Of a stretch of DNA of 64,000 bases, positions 22,621 to 33,781 are shown one piece after another. How positions within the stretch are numbered: position 1 is the stretch's first letter; the number at the start of each line of letters is the position of its first letter. Under the pieces are notes generated by a model that was given only the letters and a program-made list of their open reading frames with translations, was not told the DNA's origin and did not search any database. The stretch is from Anas platyrhynchos (lineage: Eukaryota > Chordata > Aves > Anseriformes > Anatidae): contig NC_092611.1 of NCBI RefSeq assembly GCF_047663525.1, forward strand, positions 8,779,001 to 8,843,000. The letters run 5' to 3'. The translations under genes and the position numbers were made by a program.

Positions 22621-24702
22621 AGGGAACTAATGAGCTGCGTGGATTCAGAAATCAGAATGCAAAGAAAGAAGATCCAGATTTTCTTTTCATCTCATTTTTT
22701 GAGCTTGACACATAATTTTGGATGCTTGGGTTGTCAATACCTTTTGTTTCTCATCTTTCCTATAAACTGCAAATGATCCAATTATAGAGTAAAAAGAACA
22801 GAAAGGGGGGAAAGCTGGAGAAATAGAATAATCTATGGGGGAAAGAAAGTAGCTGAGATGAAAAGCTAATGAAATGACAAATGTAACACCACTCAGACGA
22901 ATTAAAAGGGATTTGGTGTCAGACAGAGAAGGGAAGGCAAGCGAGTATGAGATCAGCCCAAGGACTCAGTTCTCATCCCGTGACTCCTGGATCTCTGCTT
23001 GATCCACACTTCTTCTCTCAATCCGACGCCTGAGTCCATGCTGGATTAAAAGCATAGCAGAGGAGAGCTCTTCCAAGCTCTGGCTGAAAAATATCCCAAG
23101 CCACGTTCTCTCTGTGTCACAGGGATGCTTTCCTTTTGTGTTGAACAGATTTGCCATGTTGTAAAACAAACCTGAATTCAACCAGAGAGGATCTCTGGAG
23201 CCTGATGTGAAAAGCTCTATTTTTCTTCTCTGTCTCTTTTTTGAAAAAGATAGAAGGGAAATGTGCCATAGGCTGAGAAAGGCACTTAAATCGCGCTTGC
23301 AGAAGAGGTTAACGCGGAAGCCTTGACAGGTATGCTAATGCTCTGCTATTTAGTCTGTAGGAACTGACATTAAAAGGCCTTGGTTAAAGACACGACTCAG
23401 TGTTTGAGCAATTTAATGAGGTGTTTCACATATCCCGACCTTGTAGGAACTATCACGGCTTTCCGACTGTTTCTGGTTGTGTTGGCCATTTGGGCTGACA
23501 CCTGGGCGTGCTAACCCAGGGCCGTGGGTGCCTGTGGGAGCTGAGCCCCTGTGCCAGCACCTTCCCTGCGAGCAGCACCGTAACCTCTCCTTGTGCTAAG
23601 TCCAGCAACACCACCTCTCACCACATGCCTGAGCCCTCGACAGACAGCATTGACCCAAAACGCAGGAAAATCTATGAAATACGTCAGGCGTAGAACGTAT
23701 CAATTTTGACCTTTAAATTTTTGAAGTCTCTTTTACCACTCATTCAGCGTAAGAACGGGAAGCTGATTTGACTTCAGAAATGGAAAGTTTTGATAAAGAA
23801 GTCAAAACCTGGCACTGGGACCATTTCAAAGTTAAGCACGAACTGTGCGTGACAAATGCCACGGCTTGGCGGGTCTGACACTCAACAGGACAGCCAAGTC
23901 TGGCTCCTACAACGACGGCAAACTGAAGGTGTCGTGGCTGATGGCACCAACAAATCCACCCCAGCACCCATCCTGCCCCACCGCTTCCCTGCCCGCGTGC
24001 CCCAGAAAAGGGATCTCCTGATGCACAATCACCACTTAGCCCTCCTGCCTTCTTTATTCTTATGCCTTTGGAACCAAATTAGCGTGGTACATTTTGGCAA
24101 CGGGCTCTTGGGACTCACACTGCTTTGGATAAATAGATATACGAGCGACTTAGCATTTAATATTTTAAAGTCTTGGGGAACCGCACAGCGTGCAGCACTT
24201 TGCCCAACTTGAGCACTGTGTAATTTACAGGCTGCTGCATGCTCAGCCAGGAAAGCCTCAGGCTCCGTATTTCTCTCCTGTCCCTGGAAGCTGTTTGTGG
24301 ATGCACTCCTGGCTCTGGCAGCGCTGAGTAGAAGGCAACAGGGAGCTGCAGCAGCTGGGAACGTGAGCTCCTGGTGCAAGCAGGCACTAAGGTTATTTCC
24401 GAGCTATCTCAGGGGCTCAGAAATCCAGCACCCATTCATTCCAATACGGTTTGGCCATCAAGAAGCCTGAAAAATTATAGCCTAAGCCCTAGCAAAGCAG
24501 CGATAGCAAAATAAACAGGGCTCATCCTGGGGAAATCCCTTGCAAGGCTTTGCTCAATTCACCAACAACAGCCCCTCCAGCAGCCCCACGCACAGCCCCC
24601 ACTGCTCCATGCACCCATGGGACCCCCCCAGGAGGCTAGCAAGTCCCTCATGCCCAGTGGGCCTGCAAGCACCAGAAAGGAGATTTAGGAACAGAAGAGC
24701 CG

Positions 24703-24830
24703 CTTTATTTTAAAGCTTTTAAGGGAATATTGAAAGGAGTGGAAAGGGGTTTTGATCTTTTTTTTTTTCCTTCCAAACTTAAAAAAAAAAAAAAGAAAAA
24801 AAAAGAAAAAAAAGCTTTTAAAATAAATAG
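24703..24830. repeat. Imperfect A/T inverted repeat with T11 and A14 inside
   Basis: The outer arms are TTTATTTTAAAGCTTTTAA on the left (from 24703) and AAAAGCTTTTAAAATAAATA on the right (to 24830), complementary with a one-base offset. Inside lie T11 (24758-24768) and A14/A9/A8 runs (24781-24813) that can also pair. The whole 128 bases could fold as a long hairpin. It could be a miniature transposon, but I see no target-site duplication or known terminal repeat. Confidence 0.55.
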
Positions 24831-24834
24831 CTGG

Positions 24835-25330
24835 CAATGTCTCTTGTTTGAGTAATTCTTTGCCAGCAATAAATGTGTCACTCTAAAGTGCTTTATTTAG
24901 AAATAAAAAAAATGTTTTTCTTTGTAGAGCGCTCTGCATTACATCAAGTTAAAGGCTGGAAGCGAAATTCTCTTCCTCACTCTGCATACCCCTCCCTGCT
25001 TGATACATTCATATATTCTCCTATAATCTGATCTAGGTTATAAAAATATATAAAAAAAAGAAAAAATAGAGAGACATCTGGCTCTCCCACACATCTGACA
25101 TTTCCCTTTATGCCTGGTTTAACTTTTTTATGACTGCCTGGGTTCGCTTCATTGGAGAATTTCTCCCTTCAAATGAGTTTCCTGTTTTATGTTAGAAAAT
25201 TTTCCTTTAGACAAACCTGGTAATTTTTCAAGTTAAAATGTGTACGTTTTAAGTACTTAGGAAGTTTAAGGATCCTACTGATGGCGACATAAATCTGAGT
25301 TTATTCACGCTGGAGTCCCTGTGTCTAACC
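24835..25330. promoter_or_regulatory. Candidate noncoding regulatory island, 24.9-25.3 kb
   Basis: This is about 500 bp of AT-rich but complex sequence, with GTTTGAGTAATTCTTTGCC, ACATCAAGTTAAAGGC, TAACTTTTTTATGACTGCC and GGTAATTTTTCAAG. Only short A runs interrupt it. It has no open frame of note. Its length and complexity suggest one or more conserved noncoding elements. The GAGAGA microsatellite at 25349 closes it. Confidence 0.33.
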
Positions 25331-25348
25331 AATCCTTTTAAAAAATAA

Positions 25349-25371
25349 AAGAGAGAAAGAGAGAGAGAGAT
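25349..25371. repeat. GA-rich microsatellite
   Basis: AAAAGAGAGAAAGA is followed by six GA units. The strand is purely A and G over about 25 bases. Confidence 0.9.
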
Positions 25372-26244
25372 GGAGACTTAGGGAAGAGAGATTTTTTTTT
25401 CCTTGTGTTAAAGCAGAACCCCCCCCATACTGTCAATTCAGTAAGAAATTTATTAGTAGCTGCTTGTACTTCGTGTGCTGACACCAGTGGAAGGCAGTGC
25501 TTGCAGTTTCTCCTGCATACACATGGTCAACAGCAAAGAGGGGGCTGCCCCAGGGTCACCACCACGTACGGGGGCAGACCTGCGGGAGCCCAAGCTTGGG
25601 TGCTCCATCCCTGCTGGGGCATCGCCTTGGCACCAGCTGCTTTGGGCCCAAACACTGGGATTTTTGTCCCTGGGGAGGCAGAAGGGGCCGGGGCACTCAG
25701 CAGGGGCCAGGTTTGGTTTTACCCAAGCGGTACCCATGCAGGCTGCACAATGGAGGTGCCCAATTTGGGCACGCGTTAATTGGGAGCAAGAGGGTGTCTC
25801 TGCTTCCCACAGCTCACCTCTGGGTCAGCCTTCGTCGCCCCCACTGCTCCTCCTCCAGCTCCTGCCTCATCCTCCTCCAGCTCCTCACTGACGTCGGGCT
25901 GCTGCCACGCAAGATCACGTAATGAATAAAAGCAGGACGAGTCCTATTGTTCGGTAATAAGGAGGGGAAAAAAAAATGATCAAAAAAGCCAGGGACTTAA
26001 AAGACCAAAATTATTTCTCACATAGAATAGGGGGGAAAAAAATAAAAACCCTAACATGCCTTATCGCGGCGGAGAACAAGCGCTGTGCAAATGTGTGGGC
26101 CTGTGAGTGGCGTGCAGGTTGTTTTGAATAGACGTGTGACATTGTCAGGGAACCTTCCATTGTGCCTCTGAAAGGCACTCGCAACATTGCATGAAAATCA
26201 GTCATTTGTGTCACCCTGAGAATGGGAAAAGATGCCGTGGAGGG

Positions 26245-26266
26245 TTTTTTTTTTCTTTTTTTTTTT
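26245..26266. repeat. T10-C-T11 tract
   Basis: Two T runs separated by one C are followed by AAAA. It is simple low-complexity DNA with no attached element. Confidence 0.9.
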
Positions 26267-26676
26267 AAAAGGCGATGTCCCCAGAATAAGACCTTCAAAG
26301 CCAGATAAAGCTTATTTCTGAGAGGCATGGAAAAAAGGCAAGAAAGCAAAAGTTTGGGGAAGCTCAAGAGACCGGGTTTCTCTAGATAAACAGATACAGC
26401 TCTCCTCCTCTGGGCCATCAGCCCTGCATCCAGAGGCCCCAGCCCTCCTTGTCCCTCCCCAGGCACAGTTGGGACCACGGCTGCTGGTGCCCATGGCTCC
26501 CCCAGACCTGGTCCTGCTGCAGGACCTCGATCCTTGTTGCCTCCCTCCTGCACACCAACCCTGGCTATCAGGGCAGAAGCTCTCCCCCAGCCCTGCTCCC
26601 CAGCAACTTAGATGAGAAAACGCGATCCCCTGTCCTCCAGCATTTTGCAGGTTGGTCAGGGGCACAACAGCTCGGG

Positions 26677-26680
<4 letters not shown>

Positions 26681-26711
<31 letters not shown>
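26681..26711. repeat. T31 homopolymer
   Basis: This is the longest homopolymer in the window, 31 T. It lies abruptly in GC-rich sequence (CTCGGGAGAC before, GACAAATGC after). On the minus strand it would be an A31 preceded by GCATTTGTC, but no SINE or processed-transcript body is recognisable there. The exact length is likely uncertain. Confidence 0.93.
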
Positions 26712-26712
<1 letters not shown>

Positions 26713-27304
26713 ACAAATGCACTTTCATTTTCAGCCCAGTTTCCTCTCTGGGAACAGAAGATATGTTCTGTCGGTTCTAATTAGCTGCCCCAGTCACTCA
26801 CAGCAAGGGACTTCTGATTTAGCCTTTGCTTAAATCCTTCCCAGCCTTCTCCTGGGGGGCAACCCCACGTTTCCACCCCTGTTCTACCAGCCCCAAGCCC
26901 ACATCCCTGGGGAGGACACGGTCCCATTGCAGGTCCAGCTCTGCTCCTGCATGGGAGGAAGCTCCCACCATGCATGGCTGGGGTGGTTTTGGGCTGCACG
27001 TGTCCGCCTCACACACATCCTGCTCCACACCCCATCACCTCCCACCCAGCAGCTCCCAGGGCGAAGAAAAAGTGGCTTCAGCCACCCCCAGCACCAGGGG
27101 AACACTGCGAGGGTGGCCTCAGGATAAAGCTGTTGGGGGACAAGAGGGCTGTGGCAGACTCAGTCCCAGCAAAGGCTCCGCTCCCAGGTTTCATCCAAGT
27201 GCCTAATTTTCAGAGTGCTAACTGCTTGGGCTCCGACACAAACAGCTGCAGAAGCCAGAAGAAAGGCAGGGGAAGGACAGAGGTGGTAAAAGGAGGGAGA
27301 ACCC

Positions 27305-27372
27305 TAAAATAAATAAAATTGATTAAACAAATAAATAGATAGAGAAATATCAGAGGGAAAATAAAATAAAAC
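27305..27372. repeat. AAAT/AAAATAA low-complexity tract
   Basis: Imperfect AAAT and ATAG units spread over about 68 bases, interrupted by TCAGAGGG. It is simple-sequence DNA and carries the stop-poor minus-strand frame of 61 codons seen there. Confidence 0.8.
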
Positions 27373-29179
27373 AAGCTGCAGTGCCGGATGCCCAAGCACT
27401 CATTAACAGCGGGAGAGAAGGGAAGGGAAGTGTCTCATTGTCTGGGGCTGTCATCCTTCATTCTGACGAGCACTTAGAGAGTCGCGACCCCTTTCAGCAT
27501 CTCCACACAGACAATCAGCCCCGCGCATCGGTCACTGCCACGCGCTCGCCGCATCGCTGCCTTGTTACAGGGCTCGGCAGAGGGGAGGATATCAGGATAC
27601 CATGCCATCGGGGAGGGCTGCGCCCATACCACCAAGGAGGGAGCAGGGACGTGGGCACTGCCTTGCCAAGCCCCACGCCACGGGACTGCCTTCAGCTCAG
27701 CTCTGAACCTCTTCTTCTCCTGCCTGCAGCTCACACCCAAGCGTGGAGAGAAAGAGAAGCCAAGGGGCGAGGTGCTGGGTCTCTTTCCTTGGTTGGTGCC
27801 TGCGGACCCCCAGCCCAAGCTGCCTCGCAGGAGGACGGGGTGCAGCAGAACTATCCCTGCACACACCTACACGCAGGGTTGTCTCTGGGAGGCCTCGCTG
27901 TCAACAGCTCTGAAGCAATTACTGGAACTTGGTGTAAAGAAAAAAAGTGTCATCTGCTTAGAAGGAGCCCAGGAGGGGGCAAAATGGCATTTGTGGAGAG
28001 GCCAGCAGATGGGGGACTGGGGAGACGGACGAGGCAGAGGTGATGAATGAGCAGGAACGCTGGAGAATCTGCAAACCTGTGTTTTTGGTGCTCTACAGAC
28101 TGAGGATTTCAGCTGAGGCTGCTCCCTGGCATCACAGCTTGTTACCTTTCTGCCTGAGCTCCCTTTGTGCTTTATTATAATTTTAAAGCATGGTTAGCAC
28201 TAGTGAGAGATACTGAATTGACAGCCCCAGAGTGATGCCTCCAGCACGCTGCCCTCCCACTTGGGTTGCTGTTGTTATTTGTGTATTTGCAAGCTCTGAC
28301 AATAGGCTGATCACTGCACGGATAATAGAAGCAACCCCTGGCTCGGTGGGTTCATCTCCGAGGGGGGGAAGGACATCAGGATTCAGGGTTGGCTCCAGCC
28401 GAGAAAATAAAGGAACGGGGCACGCTGGTGACAACACGTTTCGGGGGCGCAGAATAAATATTTGAACGACCTGGGTTTTGTACTGCTGGCCCACTTGATG
28501 AGTCAGCAGCACCAGGAGCCTGTGTGGCAGGAGGTGATGCTCCCCGTGCCTCGCTGCTGCCTGCACCACCCTGAAAGCGCAGCGATTCCTGCAGCCTGGT
28601 CGCCATAGGAATAGCTCGTTCCTCCTTGACGGACTCCTCTACTCAACCTGTTGTGATTTAAATTAAAGACAGCTGGTCTCATGCCGAAGCCGGTGTCACA
28701 TGCCTTTTAGCAGCAGCTTGCCTATCAGTTTACATTCCCTCCTCCAGTCATCCCAGGATGCTATAGCTCTCTTAGGTGGGGTTTATCATGACACCGAACA
28801 AGCACTGTCAGTGCTCGCTCTCAATGAAGCAACAGCTCAGAACACAGCGAACGCCTCTGGATTTTCTCTGCAAACATCGCTTGTTGCAGGGAACTCCCAT
28901 TCTGCCGGACTGTTTGCTCCTCGTCAACACAGGAAATTTGGCTGGGTGCTTCAGAACCTCTAGAGCAAACACGGTAGTTATTTAAGCAAAAAAAGCAAAC
29001 AGCTTTTAGTGAAATGTGGAGAAAATGAGTCCGCTGCTTCATCCCATGTCCTGCATGGGCTGTCACAGCCCAGCAGGCAGGGGGCTGGCTGGGAAAGTGC
29101 CCCCCGGGGTCACAGTGAAACACTAGGAGGGGACAGGGCCATCAGCCTGGCAGGCAGACCCAGACCCCATTGCCTGTTT

Positions 29180-29191
29180 CCCCCCCCCCCC
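29180..29191. repeat. C12 homopolymer
   Basis: Twelve C in a row are followed by ATTTTGGGG. It is a simple repeat. Confidence 0.95.
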
Positions 29192-29224
29192 ATTTTGGGG
29201 GAGCTGCTGCTGCTCCAGGCTGGG

Positions 29225-29530
29225 CTTGTAACTCTTGTTTATTTATCCAATTTTACTCTGCTGAAATTGAATTTGTGTTCCAGTTTTTCCCTGATTCCAT
29301 AAAGGGACACCAGTTACATTGTAAGTCCAATTTATCCTTTGCAATGTATTCATTAAACCCCAGTTAGGTCCTGCATTATTTAATGCAATTGATGATGTAA
29401 TTAAGCTACAGGCAGACATTAACAACCAGAACCGTCAGGGAAGTTTAGGATCCTTTACTACCCTGTTCCTGATGTTATACAGCTTCTAATTTCATAACAA
29501 TTACTCTAACCAGTTGGTTAAAGCCCCACA
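29225..29530. promoter_or_regulatory. Strong candidate enhancer-like island, 29.3 kb
   Basis: This AT-rich unique block has a sharp left border against the C12/GGGG stretch. It holds TTGTTTATTTATCC (forkhead-like), CAGTTACATTGTAAG, ATTATTTAATGCAATTG and GATGATGTAATTAAGC (TGAT/TAATTA words). There is no microsatellite inside. The opposite strand has only a 60-codon frame. The composition and motif mix are typical of developmental enhancers. Confidence 0.42.
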
Positions 29531-30574
29531 CTTCACACATACTGAGTGCCCAAAGCACAGCTCTAAAGCAGGCTGGGGTGCAAGGTTGTGCTGTAACATC
29601 CCACACGAGACTTGTGGATGGCATTTCTGCTTTCTTTGCTTTGCCCATTGTCCTCTATCCCCCTAATTCAGAATAGAAATTCCTTTATTTGTATGTAAAG
29701 GAATTCTAATGTTGGATATATATATAAAAATACAAAAGTCCCCATGCTGGCTTCCTCTGAATTATTCCTGATTTACACCAGCATAAGCTGCAAGCACTCC
29801 AGCCCCCTTTCACATCTTGAAGTGAAACGCATAACCTTCAGTTTCAGGTTTCACAGTGTGGGGATAATTAACTCGTTTTATTGCTGGGGGCTGGAGTAGG
29901 AGGAGAAGTTTGGGACCGTTTGCAAATTACTCAGAGCTGCGCAGACAGGGTGCAGCACTACCATCCTTAAAAGTGCATCAGATCCAAAGACATGAACGCC
30001 TCCAAAACGTGCGCGTGACCTGATTTTCACTTGTATTCAGGGGAGTTATTCCAGCACAGCATGGAAGTTTCAGATAGTCCTGCCCAGGCACTCTTTCCTT
30101 GGCAGAAATCCTCTTTTCCCCCAACACAATCAAGCCTGCTCCAGATCCTCCACTTCTTACCCACAGGTAGAGGAAAATGTGAAACCAGCACATCAGCTGG
30201 AACACTCCAGCCTACCCCGGGGCTAAAAAAATGACAGCACAGAGCACTTGCAGACCCCCAGCATGGGTACACCCCAGCTCCCAGAGCCCCCCACATCCAC
30301 ACGAACACTGGGGTTTCCCACCAGGCACAGCACAAACAGCAGCTTCTGCAGAACCCAGGCAGATAAAAACTCACCTGCTGATGCCTACCCACCACCGGGA
30401 GGCCTAATGTTGGGCTTTAAAAGCTGAGGAGGGGATTTCCACCTCTGCTTGTAGCTCTTCCCTCCAGCTCCTGCCTTGCTCTTGGAGCACCAGCTTGCTC
30501 TTGGTGGCACAAGCACAGGCCTGATGCTGAACCTACTGAAGGCTTTGTGGGACTGAGGTGAAGCTTTAATAATA

Positions 30575-30720
30575 ACTGCCATTGCATTAGGAGATTGCTT
30601 CCTTGTGCCTTATCTGCCCAGAGATATCAGCAACCAGGATCTTATCACACTGTAATTACCAGGCCTAGATTTGCACTAATTGGCTCTCTGGAGTAAAGTT
30701 ACCTCCAATCTGTGTATTAT
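30575..30720. promoter_or_regulatory. Candidate noncoding regulatory island, 30.6 kb
   Basis: This block of moderate AT content contains CCATTGCATTAGGAG, ACACTGTAATTACCAGGCC and TGCACTAATTGGC. The paired TAATTA and CTAATTGG words suggest homeodomain binding. It lies between GC-rich flanks and has no coding signal. Confidence 0.33.
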
Positions 30721-31194
30721 GGGTGCTCAGCAGGAAGCGATTTACAGCTGAACAGGTTATATGGGATGATCTAACGAGGATTAGCTGCAGCTGCAGCCAA
30801 GAGAGCGAGGAACAGGGGTGGTGGGCATGGTGAGAACGTGCCTCTGCCCCAGCTCCTTCAGAGGGTGCACAATGCAGGGTGTGTGTGAGGGGGAGTGTGC
30901 TCTGTGAGCTGCTGTCCCTTGGGGTACACAGCTGGAACTTTTTGGGGGGACACAGCGCTGAGCTTGGCCAAAAAACAGGCACCCTGTGCTCCTTCTGTTG
31001 GTTCACATGTTCCACCTCCAAAGTTGGCTGTGCCTCCCCAGCAAGCTTCTCCTACGTCCTGCTGCCATGCAAAAAGAGCACAATAGTTAGAGAAGGTCTC
31101 TGGGAAAATGCAGAAGTGACCGCAAACACCTGCGGGGGGCTGGCAGCAGCAGAGCCAAGCTCCTGAACCGGAGCGCCTGTTTGGACGCTGCCTT

Positions 31195-31315
31195 TTCCCT
31201 GTAATTAGTGCATATTTGTCTCTTTGACTTCAAGTGATATTTAGCAGTTTAGAGCTTGGGACCCTCATTACTTCGGCAGCGTGATAAAAAAATAGATATG
31301 TAATTGAGATGCTGT
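31195..31315. promoter_or_regulatory. Candidate noncoding regulatory island, 31.2 kb
   Basis: This AT-rich unique stretch holds GTAATTAGTGCATATTTG, GATATTTAGCAGTTTAG and ATATGTAATTGAG. It is flanked by GC-rich sequence on both sides. The motif words are homeodomain- and octamer-like. There is no other support. Confidence 0.32.
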
Positions 31316-31483
31316 TCCACTCCTCTGGGACCGCAGCGCTGCCTGGCTCGGCGGGATGCGGAAGCGTGTCGCCCTGATCAGAGGCAGATAAGGAGGCCAG
31401 TTGATTAGGCTGGATCCCACAGGCAAACCCTAATCTCGCAGTCTGTTTGTTAACTATCTGCCTTTTTGCGATGTTTGGTTTGC

Positions 31484-31510
31484 ATAATGTGATAATGTAA
31501 TAATGTGATA
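31484..31510. repeat. 8-bp tandem repeat, 3.4 units
   Basis: Three tandem copies of ATAATGTG (the middle one ATAATGTA) are followed by ATA. The TAATGTGATAAT words are spaced by roughly eight bases. Confidence 0.88.
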
Positions 31511-32699
31511 GCTCTTTAAGAGGGAAATGAATCCAAATTAGGGGTGGGGGACGGGTGCACTGCAGCGAAGGCAGATCCCTGTGCCTGCCTGTGGGACTGG
31601 GATGCTGTGGAAGTGGCAGAAGGGTGGGTCAGAAGAGGTCTCAGGGAGCACCATCCCCTGGACGCAGGGCCTTTTTGTGCCCTCGGACCCTTCCAGCAGC
31701 AGCTCTTTGCCTTCCCCAGTGCTGCTCCTGCAGCTGCCTCGCTCTCTCCTAGCAGCTGCTGTGAAAATCTCATTTCCACCGAGTCCAGCTGCTCTCCTGT
31801 TGTCCATCCCATGTCCTTGGAGAGTGACCAAATGTCATCTTTTCATTTATTTTCCTGTAAGGCTATACTTTGGGAAGGCAGTAGCACACAGCCTTCCCTA
31901 GGCTCAGGCACACCTCGCTCCATCCCACGCAGGCCGGGTCTCAGCGAGCTCCAGCAGGGACACAGCTGTGTCCTCTCAGCCTGGACAAGGTCACATCCTC
32001 AATGCTGGCTGCTAAAACGGCATAATAAAATTACCTCACATGAGCAAGACGTTCCTGCTAATCACGGCTTTGCTGGTTTAAGTGCTGCTACATGAAAGGT
32101 TTTGCTGGCCCAGTTTCCCCACTCTGCTTCTCACCTCTGCTAGCGCAGCAATGTCAGCGGAGGACTGCGGCGTACACACGGGTCCTACAAATCGGTGCTC
32201 AGCAGCCGTGTTTTGGGCCCATCTCTTGTCCACAGAAATAAAGAAAGCCAGCAAGAGCTGACTTGCCACCTGGGAGCCCACCAGGACACGCAGTCAGTCG
32301 TACCCGTACCGTGTCTCCGTCCTGCCACAGCGACTGCGGGTCCTGGTGGGACCCGCCTGCCACACGCCGCAGAACCTGGAAGAAGCAGTCCCAGCCCCGG
32401 AGAGCTTAAACTCTGGCAGACAGAAACAAAAGCTGAAAGATGAGCAGGTACGTGCCATCCCCCAGCAGCTCCGGTGGCTGCAGGGTCACAGAAGTCAATG
32501 GAGCGAGGAGGCTCCGTGGCACCCGTGGCGCTGGCTGCAAAGGGCTTCAGATGCACCAGGCTCGAGCTGTGCAGCTCTGGGCAGAAAGCACTGCATAATC
32601 CTGGGAAATGATTCTTCTATTTTATGCTAGCTGCAACTAAAAAATAGAGAATAAGAGAGTCAGGCAGATGAGAAGCTAAGTTCAGGATTTTTTTTTCTT

Positions 32700-32741
32700 A
32701 TTTTTTTTATTTTTAAATTTGTTTTCTAAAATAAAAAAAAT
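32700..32741. repeat. Perfect AT inverted repeat, 14-bp arms
   Basis: The left arm ATTTTTTTTATTTT (32700-32713) is exactly complementary to the right arm AAAATAAAAAAAAT (32728-32741), with a 14-base loop. Both arms are AT-only. It could extrude as a cruciform or simply be a decayed A/T-rich simple repeat. Confidence 0.75.
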
Positions 32742-33773
32742 CACCTCAGAAAATCACAGAATGATCATCTGGCAACTGCAAGGCAGCGGTCGTACAGTGG
32801 GCCCTTCCTTGGGGCAAGATTTTTAATAACTTCCTAGCTATGGGAGGCTGCTATCAACTCGCAGCTGGAAGATTTTTTTTTCACCCAGCTGGATCTTGAA
32901 GGCTTGTTACATCATTAACTCCCCGAGATAATTTTTGAAAGGGAGTTGTTTGTGGCTTGTTTGATTTCTTTCCTGACATATCTTCCAGGTAAATCTCTGC
33001 GCTTCACAGTGCTTCTCTGGTTTCTGAGCCAGAATAAAACCTCTGATGTGACAATCATCTGCTGTCGGACAAAAACATGGGCTAACATGCTTTTACCATG
33101 CGAATATGACATTAACACCAAATATCACAACTCCTTTGCTGGCCTCTGCAGATGAGGAGCAGAAAGGTTCCCTACCTGGTGGCGTCTAGCTGGTTTTTTA
33201 ATTGCTGTCCTCGCAATGCTGGAGCTCGGTCCCAGCAAGCAGCAGCACAAGCCGAGGTGCACTAACACCAGCACGGTACCACGTGGCTCCCAGCTGCCTG
33301 GCTGCCATCTTTTGCTCTTTAGCTTATGTTTAAATTGACAGATTTGGGGTTGAGAAGATTTTTTTTCCTTCAGATCATATTAACAGCAATCAGAGTACTC
33401 TTCCTTTTTTCTTTAGGTATAAAGAAATTCCTTGCTATTGAGAAGGCCTAAGGTCAATGCTTTCCATTCTCCTGCTCTCACCGTCACACATTTGTTATGT
33501 TTCTCTTTTCCTCTAGATCTGAAGTTTGTAACAGGCACTGAGAGATGCTTCGTGGCCCCCGGTAAATGAAGGTTTTCTGTAAACTCTTCTGAACTGCTGC
33601 GTGAGCGCCCTAGATAACGGAGGACTTTCTCCTCCTGGTACGCTGCCTGAGCAGAGGGAGCAGCAGTCTTTACCTCACATGTAACACTTTCACTAACTTT
33701 GGCTGAGAACTCAGGGATTTGTTACTTTTCCTTTAACATTTAGTTCCAAGAGGGGAGTACGCAGAAACCCAGC

Positions 33774-33781
33774 ATGCAAAT
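33774..33781 (+). promoter_or_regulatory. Exact POU octamer word
   Basis: ATGCAAAT, the consensus octamer for POU/OCT factors, occurs in the context GCATGCAAATGAG. A single 8-mer is expected by chance about twice in 64 kb on both strands, so this is a weak lead on its own. Confidence 0.3.

Larger units (their letters stand above)
20001..25000. other. Gene-free block, 20-25 kb
   Basis: This block has the most structure in the window. A CpG-enriched stretch (20.41-21.24 kb) leads into A-rich tracts and two AT or mixed islands (21.57-21.86 and 22.17-22.62 kb). The DNA from 22.63 to 23.4 kb is AT-rich without clear motifs, 23.5-24.65 kb is GC-rich, and the A/T inverted repeat lies at 24.70-24.83 kb. 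No exon chain can be built: the frames are under 130 codons and lack domains. Confidence 0.68.
25001..30000. other. Gene-free block, 25-30 kb
   Basis: After the AT island, 25.4-25.9 and 26.35-28.1 kb are GC-rich unique DNA with several frames of 110-220 codons on both strands, none with a domain. The stretch 25.93-26.3 kb is A/T-biased. AAAT-type low complexity lies at 27.3 kb, a C12 run at 29.18 kb, and an AT island at 29.2-29.5 kb. The DNA from 29.55 to 29.93 kb is AT-rich with a short TA repeat at about 29715. No RNA gene is seen. Confidence 0.7.

Noticed and set aside
27381-28043. 220-codon plus-strand frame as a gene
   Set aside because: A 162-codon frame in another phase and a 130-codon frame on the opposite strand cover the same bases. 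There is no domain and no start context, so it is explained by GC content.
32740-32830. CR1 retrotransposon 3' end (AAAATCACAGAATGATCATC)
   Set aside because: The ATCACAGAAT word recalls the CR1 tail, but the characteristic 8-base tail repeats and the adjoining conserved block are absent.
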